From NCBI RefSeq assembly GCF_026929975.1, contig NZ_JANHOK010000001.1:272236-336235 (forward strand): a stretch of DNA of 64,000 bases, read 5' to 3'. A program made the translations under genes and the position numbers. Source of the DNA: Bartonella sp. F02. Its GTDB lineage: Bacteria > Pseudomonadota > Alphaproteobacteria > Rhizobiales > Rhizobiaceae. The notes beneath the pieces were generated by a model that saw nothing but the letters and a program-made list of their open reading frames with translations, ran no database searches and was not told where the DNA came from. Below, one piece after another: positions 1 to 10,524 of this stretch; within the stretch, counting starts at the first letter, position 1; each line of letters opens with the position of its first letter.

Positions 1-231
1 ACCAAAATTTCCACAAGTGATCGCGTGAGTTAGAAGGCGTTTTTTTGTATTTTGAATCGAATTTATTGCGTCTAGGAAAATAACAAAGATGGGGAAAGTT
101 AAAAAACTTATTAATGTCAGATAAAAAGGAGGAAGCGCAAAAGATGTTAAAGCTCCGCACAGAAAGACACACAGTTGTCTTTTCCAGCCAGTGATGGAAA
201 ACAGGAAAACTGTGAATCCTTTTAAAAACAC
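1..231 (-). CDS. lnt: apolipoprotein N-acyltransferase, N-terminal part (cut by window edge)
   Basis: The first 77 codons are visible; the rest lies outside the window. Reading back from a GTG at 229-231 gives a hydrophobic N-terminus with GWKRQLCVFLCGALTSFALP and further membrane-type sequence, which resembles the start of Lnt, the inner-membrane enzyme that adds the third acyl chain to lipoproteins. An AAAAGGA ribosome binding site lies just before the GTG, inside the end of corC. Placement directly downstream of corC matches the order known in rhizobia and Bartonella. The function rests on this short N-terminus and the context, so it is likely but not proven from the window. Confidence 0.72.
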   Translation of the reverse strand, partial: MFLKGFTVFLFSITGWKRQLCVFLCGALTSFALPPFYLTLISFLTFPIFVIFLDAINSIQNTKKRLLTHAITCGNFG

Positions 232-235
232 TCGA

Positions 236-1255
236 TTATCCTTTTAAGGCGACATTTTTTTGAAGATGTTCATTCTCTGGGATACGAAAAATACGCAATT
301 GTTTAATCCGGCGTTTATCGGCTTCTAAAATCCGAAATCGATAGCCGGGAACAGCTTCAATGACTTCACCTTTTGAAGGAATACGATCAAGGACAGAAAC
401 GATTAGACCACCAATGGTATCGACTTCGTCACCATCTTCTCCTACGATAAAATCAGGTCCAAGAGCTTTTTTGACATCTTTTAATTCAGTTCTTGCATCA
501 ACGAGCCATTTGTTATCAGGTTCGCGTACGATAACATTATCAACGTTATCGTGTTCATCTTCAATATCACCAACAACCAGTTCAACAATATCTTCCATGG
601 AAACTAGACCATCTGTGCCACCATATTCATCAATAACTAAAGCCATTTGTGTGCGTGTGGTTTGCATCCGTGTTAATAATTGACTTGCAAGCATAGAACC
701 TGGAACGAATAAAACAGTTCGAATAAGGTCTAATTGACCAATTGGATGATGTAAGTCTGCATGATTTAATTGAAGAGAATCAGATTTTTTTTCATTTTGT
801 GTTGAGTTTTGAATGAATCGAGTCATATAGTTAAGAATGTCGCGGATATGAATCATGCCTCGCGGATCATCTAACGTTTCAGCGTAAACAGGCATGCGAG
901 AGTGTCCAATTTTTGCAAAACATTCAAGAGCTTCTCCAAGAGGAGTATTGATTTCTAATGCTTCGATTTCAGAACGTGGAATCATAACATCATCAACACG
1001 TGCTTCACGTAAGCATAAAATGTTATGAAGCATAATACGTTCTTCTGGAGAAAAGAGTGTTGTATCTTCCTCATTGTTGGCCGCTAAGGCATTGGTCAGA
1101 TCATCGCGGAGTGATGTGTAATTACGGCCACGTAAAAATGAAAATAGCTGATTCAACAGTGAGTTTTTTTCTGTATGATTAGCCCGTTGAGAGGAGGATT
1201 CTTCATGATGAGAAGATTGTTGATTATTATTGTGTATATTAGTTTTATCCGCCAT
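236..1255 (-). CDS. corC: CorC/TlyC-type protein with paired CBS domains
   Basis: 339 residues. After a polar N-terminal stretch come two CBS domains (about residues 85-150 and 165-220; VDDVMIPRSEIEAL marks the first and ALVIDEYGGTDGLVS the second), then a CorC/HlyC C-terminal domain (about 240-320, WLVDARTELKDV and DTIGGLIVSVLDRIPSKGE). It has no membrane segment. Proteins of this family (YbeX/CorC, often called hemolysin TlyC in older annotation) are linked to magnesium/cobalt efflux and to ribosome-related phenotypes in E. coli. It sits between ybeY upstream and lnt downstream, the classic ybeZ-ybeY-ybeX-lnt order. A true hemolysin role should not be assumed from the name. Confidence 0.93.
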   Translation of the reverse strand: MADKTNIHNNNQQSSHHEESSSQRANHTEKNSLLNQLFSFLRGRNYTSLRDDLTNALAANNEEDTTLFSPEERIMLHNILCLREARVDDVMIPRSEIEALEINTPLGEALECFAKIGHSRMPVYAETLDDPRGMIHIRDILNYMTRFIQNSTQNEKKSDSLQLNHADLHHPIGQLDLIRTVLFVPGSMLASQLLTRMQTTRTQMALVIDEYGGTDGLVSMEDIVELVVGDIEDEHDNVDNVIVREPDNKWLVDARTELKDVKKALGPDFIVGEDGDEVDTIGGLIVSVLDRIPSKGEVIEAVPGYRFRILEADKRRIKQLRIFRIPENEHLQKNVALKG

Positions 1256-1360
1256 GGTTCTAAAATATTCTAAAGTTTCTTTTTATAACTGGGTGCATAA
1301 GATGATTGAAATTGATGCTTGTCATATTATTTTATTTTTAAAATTTAATTCTCTACCATT

Positions 1361-1837
1361 TCAAAGTAAATCAGTATAGGGATCTTTTATCAAAAGCTTT
1401 TGAAGAATTTCTCTTTCCAATTGTTCCATTTGATGAGCTTCTTCATCTGTTTCATGATCGTACCCAAGAAGATGGAGGATCCCATGGATAATCATGTGCG
1501 TTAAATGCTCTTGGAATAATTTTCCCTCTTCTTGAGCTTCACGCATAACTGTTTCTCGTGCAATGACAATATCACCAAGCATAAATCCAGGTTTTGTTCC
1601 TGCTTTCAAAGGAAAAGCAGGAAAGGATAGAACATTTGTAGATTGATTTTTATTTCTCCATTGAGCATTGATTTCTGCCATATGTTTGTCATCAGTAAAA
1701 AGTAAACTCAATTCACTTGTGATATTATCCAATGAAATGTGCTGAAATGTAGTCTGTAGTGCTTTTTTTGTGATATCATAAAGCACTTCTTCTTTTTCCC
1801 ATTCAGCATTCTTAATGGTTATATCAATGGTAATCAT
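1361..1837 (-). CDS. ybeY: endoribonuclease YbeY (rRNA maturation factor)
   Basis: 158 residues, the usual length for YbeY, a zinc-dependent single-strand endoribonuclease needed for 16S rRNA 3'-end maturation and ribosome quality control. The metal site [11 protein letters not shown] (H-x3-H-x5-H) is intact in the C-terminal third, and the upstream NVLSFPAFP and [10 protein letters not shown] stretches are typical of the family. Its start overlaps the phoH stop by 4 bp, so the two are translationally coupled. The 105 bp to corC hold no gene. Confidence 0.95.
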   Translation of the reverse strand: MITIDITIKNAEWEKEEVLYDITKKALQTTFQHISLDNITSELSLLFTDDKHMAEINAQWRNKNQSTNVLSFPAFPLKAGTKPGFMLGDIVIARETVMREAQEEGKLFQEHLTHMIIHGILHLLGYDHETDEEAHQMEQLEREILQKLLIKDPYTDLL

Positions 1838-2949
1838 GATGTCTTTAATTCATTTTTTTTATGAGAAGTATTTGTATTGGACTTCTTTGTTTGTGTATCA
1901 TAATCATATGCACGAACAATGGCGGCAACAAGAGGGTGACGTATAACATCTGTTTCATCAAAGTGAATGATTTTAATATTTTCTATGTTAGATAAAATAC
2001 GTATTGCTTCTATTAAACCTGATTTCTGTCCTGCAGGCAAGTCAATTTGACTTACATCGCCTGTTATGATCATTCGCGCTCCTTCTCCAAGACGCGTCAA
2101 AAACATTTTCATTTGCATGGGGGTAGTGTTTTGCGCTTCATCAAGGATGATAGCTGAATGTGTTAATGTTCGCCCACGCATGAATGCTAAAGGGGCAATT
2201 TCTATAACTCCAGAAGTTAAAACGCGTTCCACTTTTTCGGCAGGCATCATATCATAAAGAGCATCATAAAGGGGACGTAAATAAGGAGCAACTTTTTCTT
2301 TGAGATCCCCGGGTAAAAAACCAAGATGTTCTCCAGCTTCAACAGCAGGGCGCGAAAGTATGATACGTTCAATAATACCTCGTTCTAAGAGCATTGCAGC
2401 GTGAGCAACAGCAAGATATGTTTTCCCGGTGCCTGCTGGTCCAACGCCGAAAACAAGTTCCGTCTGTTCCATCGCACGTATATAAGAGTCTTGCGCTGGA
2501 GTGCGGGCATGGATTGTTTTTTTGTGGGTACTTAATTGTGCGGGTATGCGTTTTGCTGCTGGCTGAGTTTTTTTCTGTGTTTCAAACTGATTATTGGGCA
2601 AATCTGCCATAGCAATCACACTGTCTATATCGGATAAAATGAGTTCTCGATGTGTTTTTGCGAGTTCATAAAGCTGATTGAGTATATATTGTGCACGTTC
2701 AATGGCTATCGTTGCACCACGGATTGAAATCTCATTTCCACGTGAACAAATTTCAACCCCAAGTTTTTTTTCGATATGGGCAAGATTTTCATCAAATTTA
2801 CCAAACACTGTTTTTGCATAGCTGTTATTTTCAAAAGTTAAAACAATGTAATTAATATTTGATGTTTGAGCTTTTTTAAAAATACGAGTATGTTTACGAA
2901 AGACGCTTATTTTTTGCGTTTTTTTCTGCTGTTCGGTTGAGGTTTTCAA
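1834..2949 (-). CDS. phoH: PhoH-like ATPase (YbeZ)
   Basis: 371 residues. The C-terminal two thirds form a PhoH-type P-loop NTPase: Walker [11 protein letters not shown] near residue 170 and Walker [10 protein letters not shown] near 270, with the [14 protein letters not shown] motif after it. The N-terminal part (about 35-100) looks like the KH-like region of YbeZ. YbeZ partners with YbeY in RNA metabolism; the 4-bp overlap with ybeY supports that. The name comes from phosphate-starvation induction of E. coli phoH, but no Pho-type signal is recognisable here. Confidence 0.94.
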   Translation of the reverse strand: MKTSTEQQKKTQKISVFRKHTRIFKKAQTSNINYIVLTFENNSYAKTVFGKFDENLAHIEKKLGVEICSRGNEISIRGATIAIERAQYILNQLYELAKTHRELILSDIDSVIAMADLPNNQFETQKKTQPAAKRIPAQLSTHKKTIHARTPAQDSYIRAMEQTELVFGVGPAGTGKTYLAVAHAAMLLERGIIERIILSRPAVEAGEHLGFLPGDLKEKVAPYLRPLYDALYDMMPAEKVERVLTSGVIEIAPLAFMRGRTLTHSAIILDEAQNTTPMQMKMFLTRLGEGARMIITGDVSQIDLPAGQKSGLIEAIRILSNIENIKIIHFDETDVIRHPLVAAIVRAYDYDTQTKKSNTNTSHKKNELKTS

Positions 2950-3094
2950 CCTATTCTCCTGTGTTTTTGAGCATAGTATATTTTCTTAATAAATTCTACA
3001 AAGACGATATTCATCTTTATAGAGTTTACATTTCCAATATAATATCTTTCTTTAAAAGTGAAATAGCTTTTTAAAAGTTTGTCTTTTGATGTTT

Positions 3095-4483
3095 TTAAGA
3101 TGCTACTTTTTCTCCAACAAAGCTGTTTGAGCTTGCACTTTTAATTTGAATTTCCATAATTGTACCAGCAGTTTCTTGTGTGTCTACAACAACAGGCAAC
3201 AGCCAAGGAGAACGTCCCACCATTTGTCCAGAATGACGACCAGCTTTTTCAATTAAGATATCAGTTGTTTGACCGATTTTAGAGCGTAAAAATGCATGCT
3301 GTTGATCAAGAAGAAGTGCTTGCAAATGTTGGAGACGTGCATTTTTTACTTCTTCATCAATATGATTATTCATTTTTGCACCAATTGTACCAGGACGAGG
3401 TGAATATTTGAAAGAATAAGCTGAGCTATAACCGACTTGTTTAATCAGTTTGATTGTTTCTTCAAAATCTTCATCTGTTTCACCTGGGAAACCCACAATA
3501 AAATCCCCTGAAAAAGCGATATCAGGCCGTGCTGTACGAATTTTTTCAATAAGTTCAAGATAATGAATACTTTTGTGCTGACGATTCATTGCTTTTAAGA
3601 TGCGATCGGAACCTGATTGGACAGGGAGGTGCAGATAAGGCATCAGCATATCAAGATCGCGGTGCGCTGCAATAAGGCTTTCATCCATATCACGTGGATG
3701 ACTGGTTGTATAACGTAGACGTTTTAAACCATCAAGTTTAGCAAGATGATAGAGTAGATCGCCAAGACGCCAAGTTTTTCCATCAGTATTTTGCCCATGC
3801 CATCCATTAACATTTTGTCCAAGGAGCGTAATTTCTTTGACACCGGCCTCAATGAGTTGGCGCGCTTCATCTGTAATTTGCTCGACAGAGCGTGATACTT
3901 CAGCACCTCGTGTGTAAGGAACCACACAAAAGGTACAAAATTTATCGCATCCTTCTTGGACGGTTAAAAATGCACTGACGCCTCGTTTTTGTACAGCGCG
4001 TTTATTATGGGGTGGTAAGTGAGCAAATTTGTCTTCAACAGCATAATCTGTTTCGACAATTTTTTTTCCTTCTTGAGTGTGTTTTAGTAATTCCGGCAAA
4101 CGATGATACATTTGCGGTCCAACGACGAGATCAACAGTTGATGTACGTCGGAGGATTTCACTTCCTTCAGCTTGTGCAACACACCCTGTTACACCAATCG
4201 TTAAAGGTTTATCTGGCGTACGTTTTTGACGGATCATCCGTAATCGACCGAGATCAGAGTAAAGTTTTTCTGCAGCTTTTTCACGAATATGGCATGTGTT
4301 GACAAGAATAAGATCAGCGTCATTCGGTGTTTGTGTGGTGACATAGCCTTCAGCACTGAGACTATCGCTCATCCGTTGACTGTCATAAACGTTCATCTGG
4401 CATCCGTAAGTTTTTATAAAAACTTTTTTAGGAGCAGTTTTAGGAGCAGTGAGAGACATTTTTTTAGGCGTTGGTTGATTCAT
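3095..4483 (-). CDS. miaB: tRNA-2-methylthio-N6-dimethylallyladenosine synthase MiaB
   Basis: 462 residues with the three expected parts: an N-terminal MTTase domain ([19 protein letters not shown], with further cluster-binding Cys in VNTCHIR and TGCVAQ), a radical-SAM core with CDKFCTFC (CxxxCxxC) near residue 180, and a C-terminal TRAM domain (about 385-450). The enzyme methylthiolates A37 of tRNAs reading UNN codons. In many rhizobial genomes a fur-family gene lies between rimI and miaB; here only 31 bp separate them. Confidence 0.96.
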   Translation of the reverse strand: MNQPTPKKMSLTAPKTAPKKVFIKTYGCQMNVYDSQRMSDSLSAEGYVTTQTPNDADLILVNTCHIREKAAEKLYSDLGRLRMIRQKRTPDKPLTIGVTGCVAQAEGSEILRRTSTVDLVVGPQMYHRLPELLKHTQEGKKIVETDYAVEDKFAHLPPHNKRAVQKRGVSAFLTVQEGCDKFCTFCVVPYTRGAEVSRSVEQITDEARQLIEAGVKEITLLGQNVNGWHGQNTDGKTWRLGDLLYHLAKLDGLKRLRYTTSHPRDMDESLIAAHRDLDMLMPYLHLPVQSGSDRILKAMNRQHKSIHYLELIEKIRTARPDIAFSGDFIVGFPGETDEDFEETIKLIKQVGYSSAYSFKYSPRPGTIGAKMNNHIDEEVKNARLQHLQALLLDQQHAFLRSKIGQTTDILIEKAGRHSGQMVGRSPWLLPVVVDTQETAGTIMEIQIKSASSNSFVGEKVAS

Positions 4484-4514
4484 AGAGTGTTTCTAAACGT
4501 TTTTTATGCAAATC

Positions 4515-5006
4515 TCAATCTCTTGACTTAAAAGTTTTTTGCATAATAATTGCGTCTGTGCGGTTATTTTGTGATTGATAATATGCAGGGCGTTTAGCAA
4601 TCTTTTTAAATTTGAAATTTTGATAAAGAGCTAAAGCAGCAAAATTGCTTTCTTCGACTTCGAGGAATAATTTTTCTGTACGTTCATGGTGCAGATGACG
4701 CAACATATGATCAATAAGAAGGTTGCCAATCCCTTGTTTACGATAATGAGGATGAACAGCAATTGTTATGACTTCTGCTTCATCGAGAACGAGACGGCAG
4801 AGACAAAATCCTAAAATTTTAGAAGGTTTTCCAATAAAGCAGGCTTTATAGCCGAAGATAAAGCGATCTTTTAAAAAGATATCGAATGTTTGTTTGTCCC
4901 AAGCTGGAACAAAACAATTGTGATGCACTTGATGAAGAGAAAAGCTATCTTCAGCTTGTAATGGCGCAATCCAAAAATGTTTTTTTATCAGTGAACGTTT
5001 AATCAT
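4515..5006 (-). CDS. rimI: ribosomal-protein-alanine N-acetyltransferase RimI
   Basis: 163 residues, a GNAT-fold acetyltransferase. The acetyl-CoA loop is visible as HPHYRKQGIGNLLIDHML (R/Q-x-x-G-x-G/A pattern), followed by LFLEVEESNFAALALYQNFKF, a typical GNAT C-terminal half. RimI acetylates the N-terminal alanine of ribosomal protein S18 in E. coli. It overlaps tsaB by 4 bp, the conserved tsaB-rimI pair, which supports the assignment over a generic GNAT. Confidence 0.88.
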   Translation of the reverse strand: MIKRSLIKKHFWIAPLQAEDSFSLHQVHHNCFVPAWDKQTFDIFLKDRFIFGYKACFIGKPSKILGFCLCRLVLDEAEVITIAVHPHYRKQGIGNLLIDHMLRHLHHERTEKLFLEVEESNFAALALYQNFKFKKIAKRPAYYQSQNNRTDAIIMQKTFKSRD

Positions 5007-5689
5007 GATTGTTTTCGGGGTATAGCAAAATTCGTTTGTTTTTTTGCATCCGCATTGCGCAGATATAAGGGACGAGGAGACATTTGTGATTGTTTTTCTG
5101 CAGCAAGATAAGCATAAATCTCAATGTTTGCTGCTTCGTATGGAATTTGATTAAACTCAAGAATTTTATTGGTTGTATTATTTTTAAGGTGTAAAGCAAT
5201 AAGATCTGTGGCTGGACCTGTGAGGGTCGTTTTTTGTGGTAAGTTTTCAATAATATTCTCAAGTGTTTTTAAACCAGGTGCGTTTAAAGTTATGAGATTT
5301 TTATTGAAATCTTGATGATAAAACATACCTCTCCCTGCTTCTATGGCAACAGTGATGTTTGATGAGATATTTTGAAGAGCCGCTTGTTTTGCTAAGGCTT
5401 CAAGTGCGCTTACCCCGATAGCCGGTATTTCTAAAGCTAAAGCTAAAGCTCTTGCTGTTGAAACACCGACGCGTATCCCCGTAAATGATCCTGGGCCAAT
5501 ATTGACGGCAATACGATCAATTTGATCAAGTGTGATATTGGCTTGCTCAGTCACTTCTGTAATTTGTCCAATAAGCTTCTCAGCATGACCTTTTTTCATG
5601 CGTTCGCTGATACATGCGATAACAGACTTATTATGAATAAGCGCGGCAGTACAGTAAATTGAAGCGGTATCTATGGTAAGAATAAGCAT
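5003..5689 (-). CDS. tsaB: tRNA threonylcarbamoyladenosine biosynthesis protein TsaB
   Basis: 228 residues, normal for TsaB (YeaZ). The ASKHA-type N-terminus LILTIDTASIYCTAAL and the conserved VNIGPGSFTGIRVGVSTARA near residue 65 are diagnostic. TsaB works with TsaD and TsaE to make t6A37 in ANN-decoding tRNAs; it lacks catalytic activity itself and stabilises TsaD. It is translationally coupled to rimI. No nifU-like gene is seen in the 550 bp upstream. Confidence 0.94.
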   Translation of the reverse strand: MLILTIDTASIYCTAALIHNKSVIACISERMKKGHAEKLIGQITEVTEQANITLDQIDRIAVNIGPGSFTGIRVGVSTARALALALEIPAIGVSALEALAKQAALQNISSNITVAIEAGRGMFYHQDFNKNLITLNAPGLKTLENIIENLPQKTTLTGPATDLIALHLKNNTTNKILEFNQIPYEAANIEIYAYLAAEKQSQMSPRPLYLRNADAKKQTNFAIPRKQS

Positions 5690-6238
5690 AATTAAGCATA
5701 ATAATATTTTAGCTGAGTAAAATGGTAAACGAGGGATATACCATAATTTTTAAATATTTTTCATTTTATTTATATATTTTGAGTTATTTGAAGAAAATTG
5801 TAAAACTTATAGATAATATTTTCGACAAAAATATTTTGTAATCAGTGATAAATATTGGATATTCAAATTGAGTTTTTCTTTGACAGCATAGTGAATATTG
5901 ATTGCTGTATTTTGTTGAAACATATAATGGAAGTTAGTGATTTGAAAAATGATATAATAAGATTGTGTTGTTATAGACAATAAGAAGGATATGACTGAAT
6001 AAGAGAGAGTATTGCAAACAATGTAATTTATATACATAAGTTTTATATTGTTTTCTATAATATCAATTAGAAGTGTTTCATTATATGTTGGCATGATAAA
6101 TTTACACTCGGAAACGACTGTAAACGAAACAAGAAATACGATTTAGAAGAATGATAATGGTTATTGATGCAAGTATGTTAATGTGCTTTGTTTCAGTAGT
6201 GCATACCAATGTGAGACTGATTTTCTTCTTGGAATAAC
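5690..6238. other. 549-bp intergenic region, no supported gene
   Basis: Strongly AT-rich stretch between recR and tsaB, both transcribed leftwards. A 95-codon minus-strand open frame (5807-6094) exists, but its product is Ile/Tyr/Asn-rich with no recognisable motif, as expected from random AT-rich DNA. The promoter for tsaB-rimI should lie near 5690-5760. Confidence 0.5.
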
Positions 6239-6844
6239 TTAAAGATTAGTCCTTGCTTGTAGGGCTGCTGCTAAAGTTCCATCATCAAGATAATCTAATT
6301 CACCGCCTACAGGAACGCCATGAGCAAGACGAGTAATTTTAACTGAAAAATCAGAGAGTTTATCGGTGATATAATGAGCTGTTGTTTGTCCTTCAACAGT
6401 AGCGTTAACAGCTAAAATAATCTCTGTAACAGATCCATTAATCACACGACTTATGAGGGAATTAATATTAAGTTCATCAGGACCAATTCCATCTAATGGC
6501 GATAACCGCCCACCCAATACGTGATAACGTGCTGATAAAGTTTTTGCACGCTCAAGAGCCCAGAGGTCAGAAATATCTTCAACAACAATAATTGTCGTGT
6601 CATCTCTACGAGGATCTGTACAAATTGAACAAGGATCAATTGTATCAATATTTCCGCAAATAGTGCAAATGCAAACTTTTTTTATGGCTTCTTGCATTGC
6701 TGCTCCTAAAGGTTCCAGAAGCGTTTCTTTTTTTTTGATAAGATGAAGTGCAGCACGACGCGCCGAACGTGGACCAAGACCTGGCACTCGTGCTAAAAGT
6801 TGAATGAGACGTTCAATTTCAGAACCTGTAATATGTTTAGACAT
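6239..6844 (-). CDS. recR: recombination mediator RecR
   Basis: 201 residues, full length. It has an N-terminal helix-hairpin-helix ([20 protein letters not shown]), a four-cysteine zinc finger ([16 protein letters not shown], about residues 58-73), a Toprim domain ([14 protein letters not shown]) and the C-terminal [19 protein letters not shown] motif. RecR acts with RecF/RecO to load RecA on gapped DNA. It follows ybaB and dnaX in the conserved dnaX-ybaB-recR order. Confidence 0.96.
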   Translation of the reverse strand: MSKHITGSEIERLIQLLARVPGLGPRSARRAALHLIKKKETLLEPLGAAMQEAIKKVCICTICGNIDTIDPCSICTDPRRDDTTIIVVEDISDLWALERAKTLSARYHVLGGRLSPLDGIGPDELNINSLISRVINGSVTEIILAVNATVEGQTTAHYITDKLSDFSVKITRLAHGVPVGGELDYLDDGTLAAALQARTNL

Positions 6845-6880
6845 ATTTCCGTTTCAATAAAAGTTTAAATTAAAATAAGT

Positions 6881-7207
6881 TTACTCAAATGGCAGTTTAA
6901 TACCTGGAGGAATTGGTAATTCTGCTCTTATGCTTTGCGTTTTTTCTTCTACAGCTGCTTTAATTTTTACTTTAGCTTCATTATGAGCGGCTATAATAAG
7001 ATCTTCAAGAATTTCAACTTCTTCGGGTTTTATTAAGGAAGGATCAATTTTAATTCCTTTCATATCTCCTTGGCCATTTAATATGACATTCACAAGTCCA
7101 CCACCTGATGTTCCTGTTATTTCTAAATGTACGAGATCTCTTTGAAGTTGCTGCATTTTTTCTTGCACTTCTTTGGCTTTTTTCATCATATCCATCATAT
7201 CATTCAT
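6881..7207 (-). CDS. ybaB: YbaB/EbfC family nucleoid-associated protein
   Basis: 108 residues. It begins with a Met-rich amphipathic helix ([20 protein letters not shown]) and has the family core [28 protein letters not shown], ending in the proline-rich [10 protein letters not shown]. Members bind DNA as dimers. It is preceded by a near-perfect Shine-Dalgarno sequence, AAAGGAGGTT, 7 bases before the ATG, and lies between dnaX and recR, so it is probably cotranscribed with them. Confidence 0.95.
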   Translation of the reverse strand: MNDMMDMMKKAKEVQEKMQQLQRDLVHLEITGTSGGGLVNVILNGQGDMKGIKIDPSLIKPEEVEILEDLIIAAHNEAKVKIKAAVEEKTQSIRAELPIPPGIKLPFE

Positions 7208-7255
7208 AAATTTAACCTCCTTTTATAGGCAAAGTGAATCATTGTATTCTCACCT

Positions 7256-9121
7256 TTAAGAGGTGTCTGATGATAAATCAAGCACGTTTTGTTCTTTATT
7301 GAGTCGAATATCAACGACTGTAGCTCCTGGAAAGTGGTTAAGAATTTTTGCAACATCAGGATCTGCTTGCACATCAGAAACAAGAGCTTTTCGAGCTGCT
7401 TCACTTTCTTCCTGTAAGGTAGGACCGCCTCCTTGACTGACAAAAGTTATAGCCCAATATTTTCCAGTCCATTGATGGAGCGTTTTTTTTATATCTTGTG
7501 CCAGTGAGCGTGGTGCACGTTCATTAAGTCTCAAAATGATATTTTCTGGTTCGAAAGAAACAGGATGAACAAATTCTTTAATAAGCAATTTGAAATGTGT
7601 GTCACGATGCTTCTCAGCAAGATCGATAATATCATGCAAAGAATTTATGATTAAGTTTTTTTTTTCTGTTGTAGATTGAAGAGAAGAGTCCGGTGAATTA
7701 TTCGTTTCTTCAAAAAGCTCATCAGGATGAGTCGCTTTAACATCAGGTGAGTTTTTATTTTCAGAAGTTTCAGTTTTTACGGATTTTTCTAATTGTGCAG
7801 AAGAGTCAGATTGATTGTCTAGAGGTATTTTAAGATTTTGCTGGTGTGACGTGGAAAGCAAATTTTGTGCAGAGAAATGATCCTGGGTTGCTTCATTTGT
7901 TTCTGTACTATTTATATTTGTTATGGTTTGAGGAGAGTGATTTTGAGCGATTGTAGAAGATATTTTTTCTTTTTCGATATTTTTTAAAATTTCATCAAGC
8001 GTTGGTAGATCAGCAGTATGAGTAAGACGAATTAACAACATTTCAGCGGCTTGAATAGGGCGTGCAGCTTGATTGACTTCTTGTAAGCCTTTGAGCAACA
8101 TTTGCCAACTGCGAGAAAGAACGCGAATAGAAAGTTTTCTTGAAAATTCTAAACTACGTAAACGTTCATCTTCTGTTAAAGACAAATCTTCTTCTATTTC
8201 TTGAGTTAAACGCAAACGTGTTACGAGATGATTAAAATCAGCTAATTCTGTCAAGATAATGTGAGGATCAGCGCCTGCATTGTATTGGCTGCGAAGTTCC
8301 TGCAGTGCATTTACAATATCTCCTTTCATGATAAATTCAAAGAGATCAATAATACGTGCTTGATCAGCTAGCCCTAGCATTGCGCGCAATGCAATGGTGC
8401 TGATTTTTCCATTACTATGTGCAATAGCTTGATCAAAAATAGAAAGCGCATCACGTACAGATCCTTCTGCAGCGCGAGCAATAATGGATAAAGCTTGATT
8501 TTCTACTTCAACTTTTTCATTTTGAGCGATTTTACGTAAATGATCTATTAAAACAGCCGATTCAATACGTTTTAAATCAAAACGTTGACAGCGTGAAAGA
8601 ATTGTAATGGGAACTTTGCGTATTTCTGTTGTTGCAAAAATAAACTTCACATGAGGTGGTGGTTCTTCAAGTGTTTTCAAAAGACCATTAAATGCTTGTG
8701 TCGATAGCATGTGAATTTCGTCGATGATATAAACTTTATAGCGCGCAGAAACAGGGCGATAATGTGTTTGTTCAATGATTTCACGAATGTCATCAATGCC
8801 AGTATGAGAAGCAGCGTCCATTTCTATGATATCAATATGCCGTCCTTCAATAATTTGTGCACAGTGCTCACCAAATGTTTCTAATGCTGTTGTAGGATGA
8901 TCAATATCTTTTGTTTTATAATTAAGAGCACGCGCTAAAATACGAGCTGTAGTCGTTTTTCCTACTCCACGAATTCCTGTTAACATCCAAGCTTGCGCGA
9001 TACGCTTTGCTTCAAAAGCATTTGTGAGTGTGCGCACCATTGCTTCTTGACCAATAAGATCCGAGAAATTTTGAGGGCGATATTTACGGGCAAGAACGCG
9101 ATAAGCTATCTCTTCAGGCAT
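7256..9121 (-). CDS. dnaX: DNA polymerase III subunit gamma/tau
   Basis: 621 residues. The clamp-loader AAA+ part starts YRVLARKYRPQNFSDLIGQE, with Walker A GIRGVGKTTTARI near residue 50, Walker B YIIDEIHMLS near 130 and sensor 1 FIFATTEIRKVP. Only short spacing is seen where the zinc-binding loop of gammaproteobacterial DnaX would be (the stretch after ALNYKTKD keeps one Cys, at EHCAQII), so the four-Cys zinc module appears reduced. A polar Ser/Thr/Asn/Glu-rich linker (about 380-490) leads to a tau-type C-terminal domain. No obvious programmed frameshift slippery site was identified. Confidence 0.95.
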   Translation of the reverse strand: MPEEIAYRVLARKYRPQNFSDLIGQEAMVRTLTNAFEAKRIAQAWMLTGIRGVGKTTTARILARALNYKTKDIDHPTTALETFGEHCAQIIEGRHIDIIEMDAASHTGIDDIREIIEQTHYRPVSARYKVYIIDEIHMLSTQAFNGLLKTLEEPPPHVKFIFATTEIRKVPITILSRCQRFDLKRIESAVLIDHLRKIAQNEKVEVENQALSIIARAAEGSVRDALSIFDQAIAHSNGKISTIALRAMLGLADQARIIDLFEFIMKGDIVNALQELRSQYNAGADPHIILTELADFNHLVTRLRLTQEIEEDLSLTEDERLRSLEFSRKLSIRVLSRSWQMLLKGLQEVNQAARPIQAAEMLLIRLTHTADLPTLDEILKNIEKEKISSTIAQNHSPQTITNINSTETNEATQDHFSAQNLLSTSHQQNLKIPLDNQSDSSAQLEKSVKTETSENKNSPDVKATHPDELFEETNNSPDSSLQSTTEKKNLIINSLHDIIDLAEKHRDTHFKLLIKEFVHPVSFEPENIILRLNERAPRSLAQDIKKTLHQWTGKYWAITFVSQGGGPTLQEESEAARKALVSDVQADPDVAKILNHFPGATVVDIRLNKEQNVLDLSSDTS

Positions 9122-9378
9122 GGTTTTTTCACGGATTTTAATTTCGAAGCTCTTCTACGTTTATTTCAATAATTTGAAGGATAAGATCAATTACTCTTTT
9201 AAATATAAAAGAATTTTTTCTCAATCAATTTATTTTTTAATGAAGTGATATCATTTATCGAAAACTATAAACCTTTTTTATGGTTTGGAGAAGATTATTA
9301 TAGAAAAAGGAGAAACAACGTTAGAAATTAAAAAAATGATATCCTGAAAGATTATAGAAATAATATCTTCTAACAGAT

Positions 9379-9475
9379 AGGAGGTTGGCATAATGACCCG
9401 TACTGTCACTCGTTAGGGCTGCTTCTTTCCAGACCTGACCCGGTTGGCGAGCCGTTCGTCCATCACCAACCTCCC
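9379..9475 (-). ncRNA. ffs: signal recognition particle RNA, small bacterial (4.5S-type)
   Basis: On the minus strand the segment contains the universally conserved SRP apical region GGTCAGGTCTGGAAAGAAGC followed by AGCC (complement of 9416-9440), which forms the Ffh-binding symmetric and asymmetric loops. The ends pair: GGAGGTTGG at 9380-9388 and CCAACCTCC at 9466-9474 (plus strand) make the closing helix. Size is about 96 nt. The location just upstream of dnaX is common in alphaproteobacteria. Exact ends are estimated from the closing helix. Confidence 0.95.
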
Positions 9476-9683
9476 AATTCTATGATCGTTGATTTAAAAT
9501 GAAAAATCAAGCCAAGAAACACAAAACATAAAAAGAATTCGTCATTTTTTTAATTTGGTGTATATTGGTATTAAGACAAGTTTTGTTTTATATAAACGCT
9601 TTCAATCTCATAAAGACAGTTTGTACAAAATCTTAATCACTTTATTTTATTGGCAACAAAATTGCTGCTTTGTGCAATTATTT

Positions 9684-10415
9684 TTATGTTAAAATTTTGC
9701 GGACTTCATCAAGGTCATGTTGCGTATCGATCCCCAAAGGGATTGTATCAATAATTTCTACATCGATGCGCATACTGTGTTCTAATGCACGTAATTGTTC
9801 AAGTTTTTCACGTTTTTCGAGACTAGATGGTTCGCATGAAACAAATTGTTCGAGCGCTTTGCGTCGATAAGCATATAATCCGATATGATGGTAAAGAGGG
9901 CCATCTCCATAAGGTGCTGTTGCTCGTGTAAAATAAAGGGCACGGATGCGATTTTTTGTCAAAGGTGTGCCAATAATTTTAACAACATTGGGATCTGTTT
10001 TTTCACGTTCGCTAACAATTTTTGCGCCTAAAGTTGCAATATCAGTTAAACTGTTTTCTAAAGGTCGTAATGTACTGATAATTTCATTGGGAGTTATTGT
10101 GGGCAAATCACCTTGCACATTCAAAATGACATTATAATTTTGTTCGGGATCAATATGAGTTAAAGCTTCATAAATGCGATCAGATCCTGATTGATGATGA
10201 GAGCATGTCATGACGCATTCGTGTCCGTAATCTGTAACGATTTTAGCTATTTTATTATGATCGGTTGCAACGATAACACGTCCTAATCCGGATTTTTGTG
10301 CTCGTTCAGCAACATGGACGACCATCGGTTTTCCAGCAATTTCAGCAAGAGCTTTTCCTGGAAGACGAGTTGAACCCATACGAGCAGGAATAAGAATAAG
10401 AGGTTTAAGGGTCAT
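9684..10415 (-). CDS. kdsB: 3-deoxy-manno-octulosonate cytidylyltransferase (CMP-Kdo synthetase)
   Basis: 243 residues. The N-terminal nucleotidyltransferase signature [21 protein letters not shown] is diagnostic, followed by [20 protein letters not shown] and ILNVQGDLP, and [14 protein letters not shown] in the C-terminal half. The enzyme activates Kdo as CMP-Kdo for transfer to lipid A; the matching transferase waaA and the lipid A kinase lpxK lie at 51-54 kb of this window. It is divergent from the cytochrome gene, with about 110 bp between them for both promoters. Confidence 0.97.
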   Translation of the reverse strand: MTLKPLILIPARMGSTRLPGKALAEIAGKPMVVHVAERAQKSGLGRVIVATDHNKIAKIVTDYGHECVMTCSHHQSGSDRIYEALTHIDPEQNYNVILNVQGDLPTITPNEIISTLRPLENSLTDIATLGAKIVSEREKTDPNVVKIIGTPLTKNRIRALYFTRATAPYGDGPLYHHIGLYAYRRKALEQFVSCEPSSLEKREKLEQLRALEHSMRIDVEIIDTIPLGIDTQHDLDEVRKILT

Positions 10416-10524
10416 GATACAGTTCCATATGTCATTATGTTTTTATGGGATTGTGCATTATAAAAAAAAAGTTTAAATTAAATTGATTGCAATTTGTCAT
10501 GAAAATATAAGCGTTTGAGTTCTG

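Noticed and set aside
5807..6094. 95-codon minus-strand open frame
   Set aside because: Composition is Ile/Tyr/Asn-rich without motif, and it has no convincing ribosome site; typical of AT-rich non-coding DNA.
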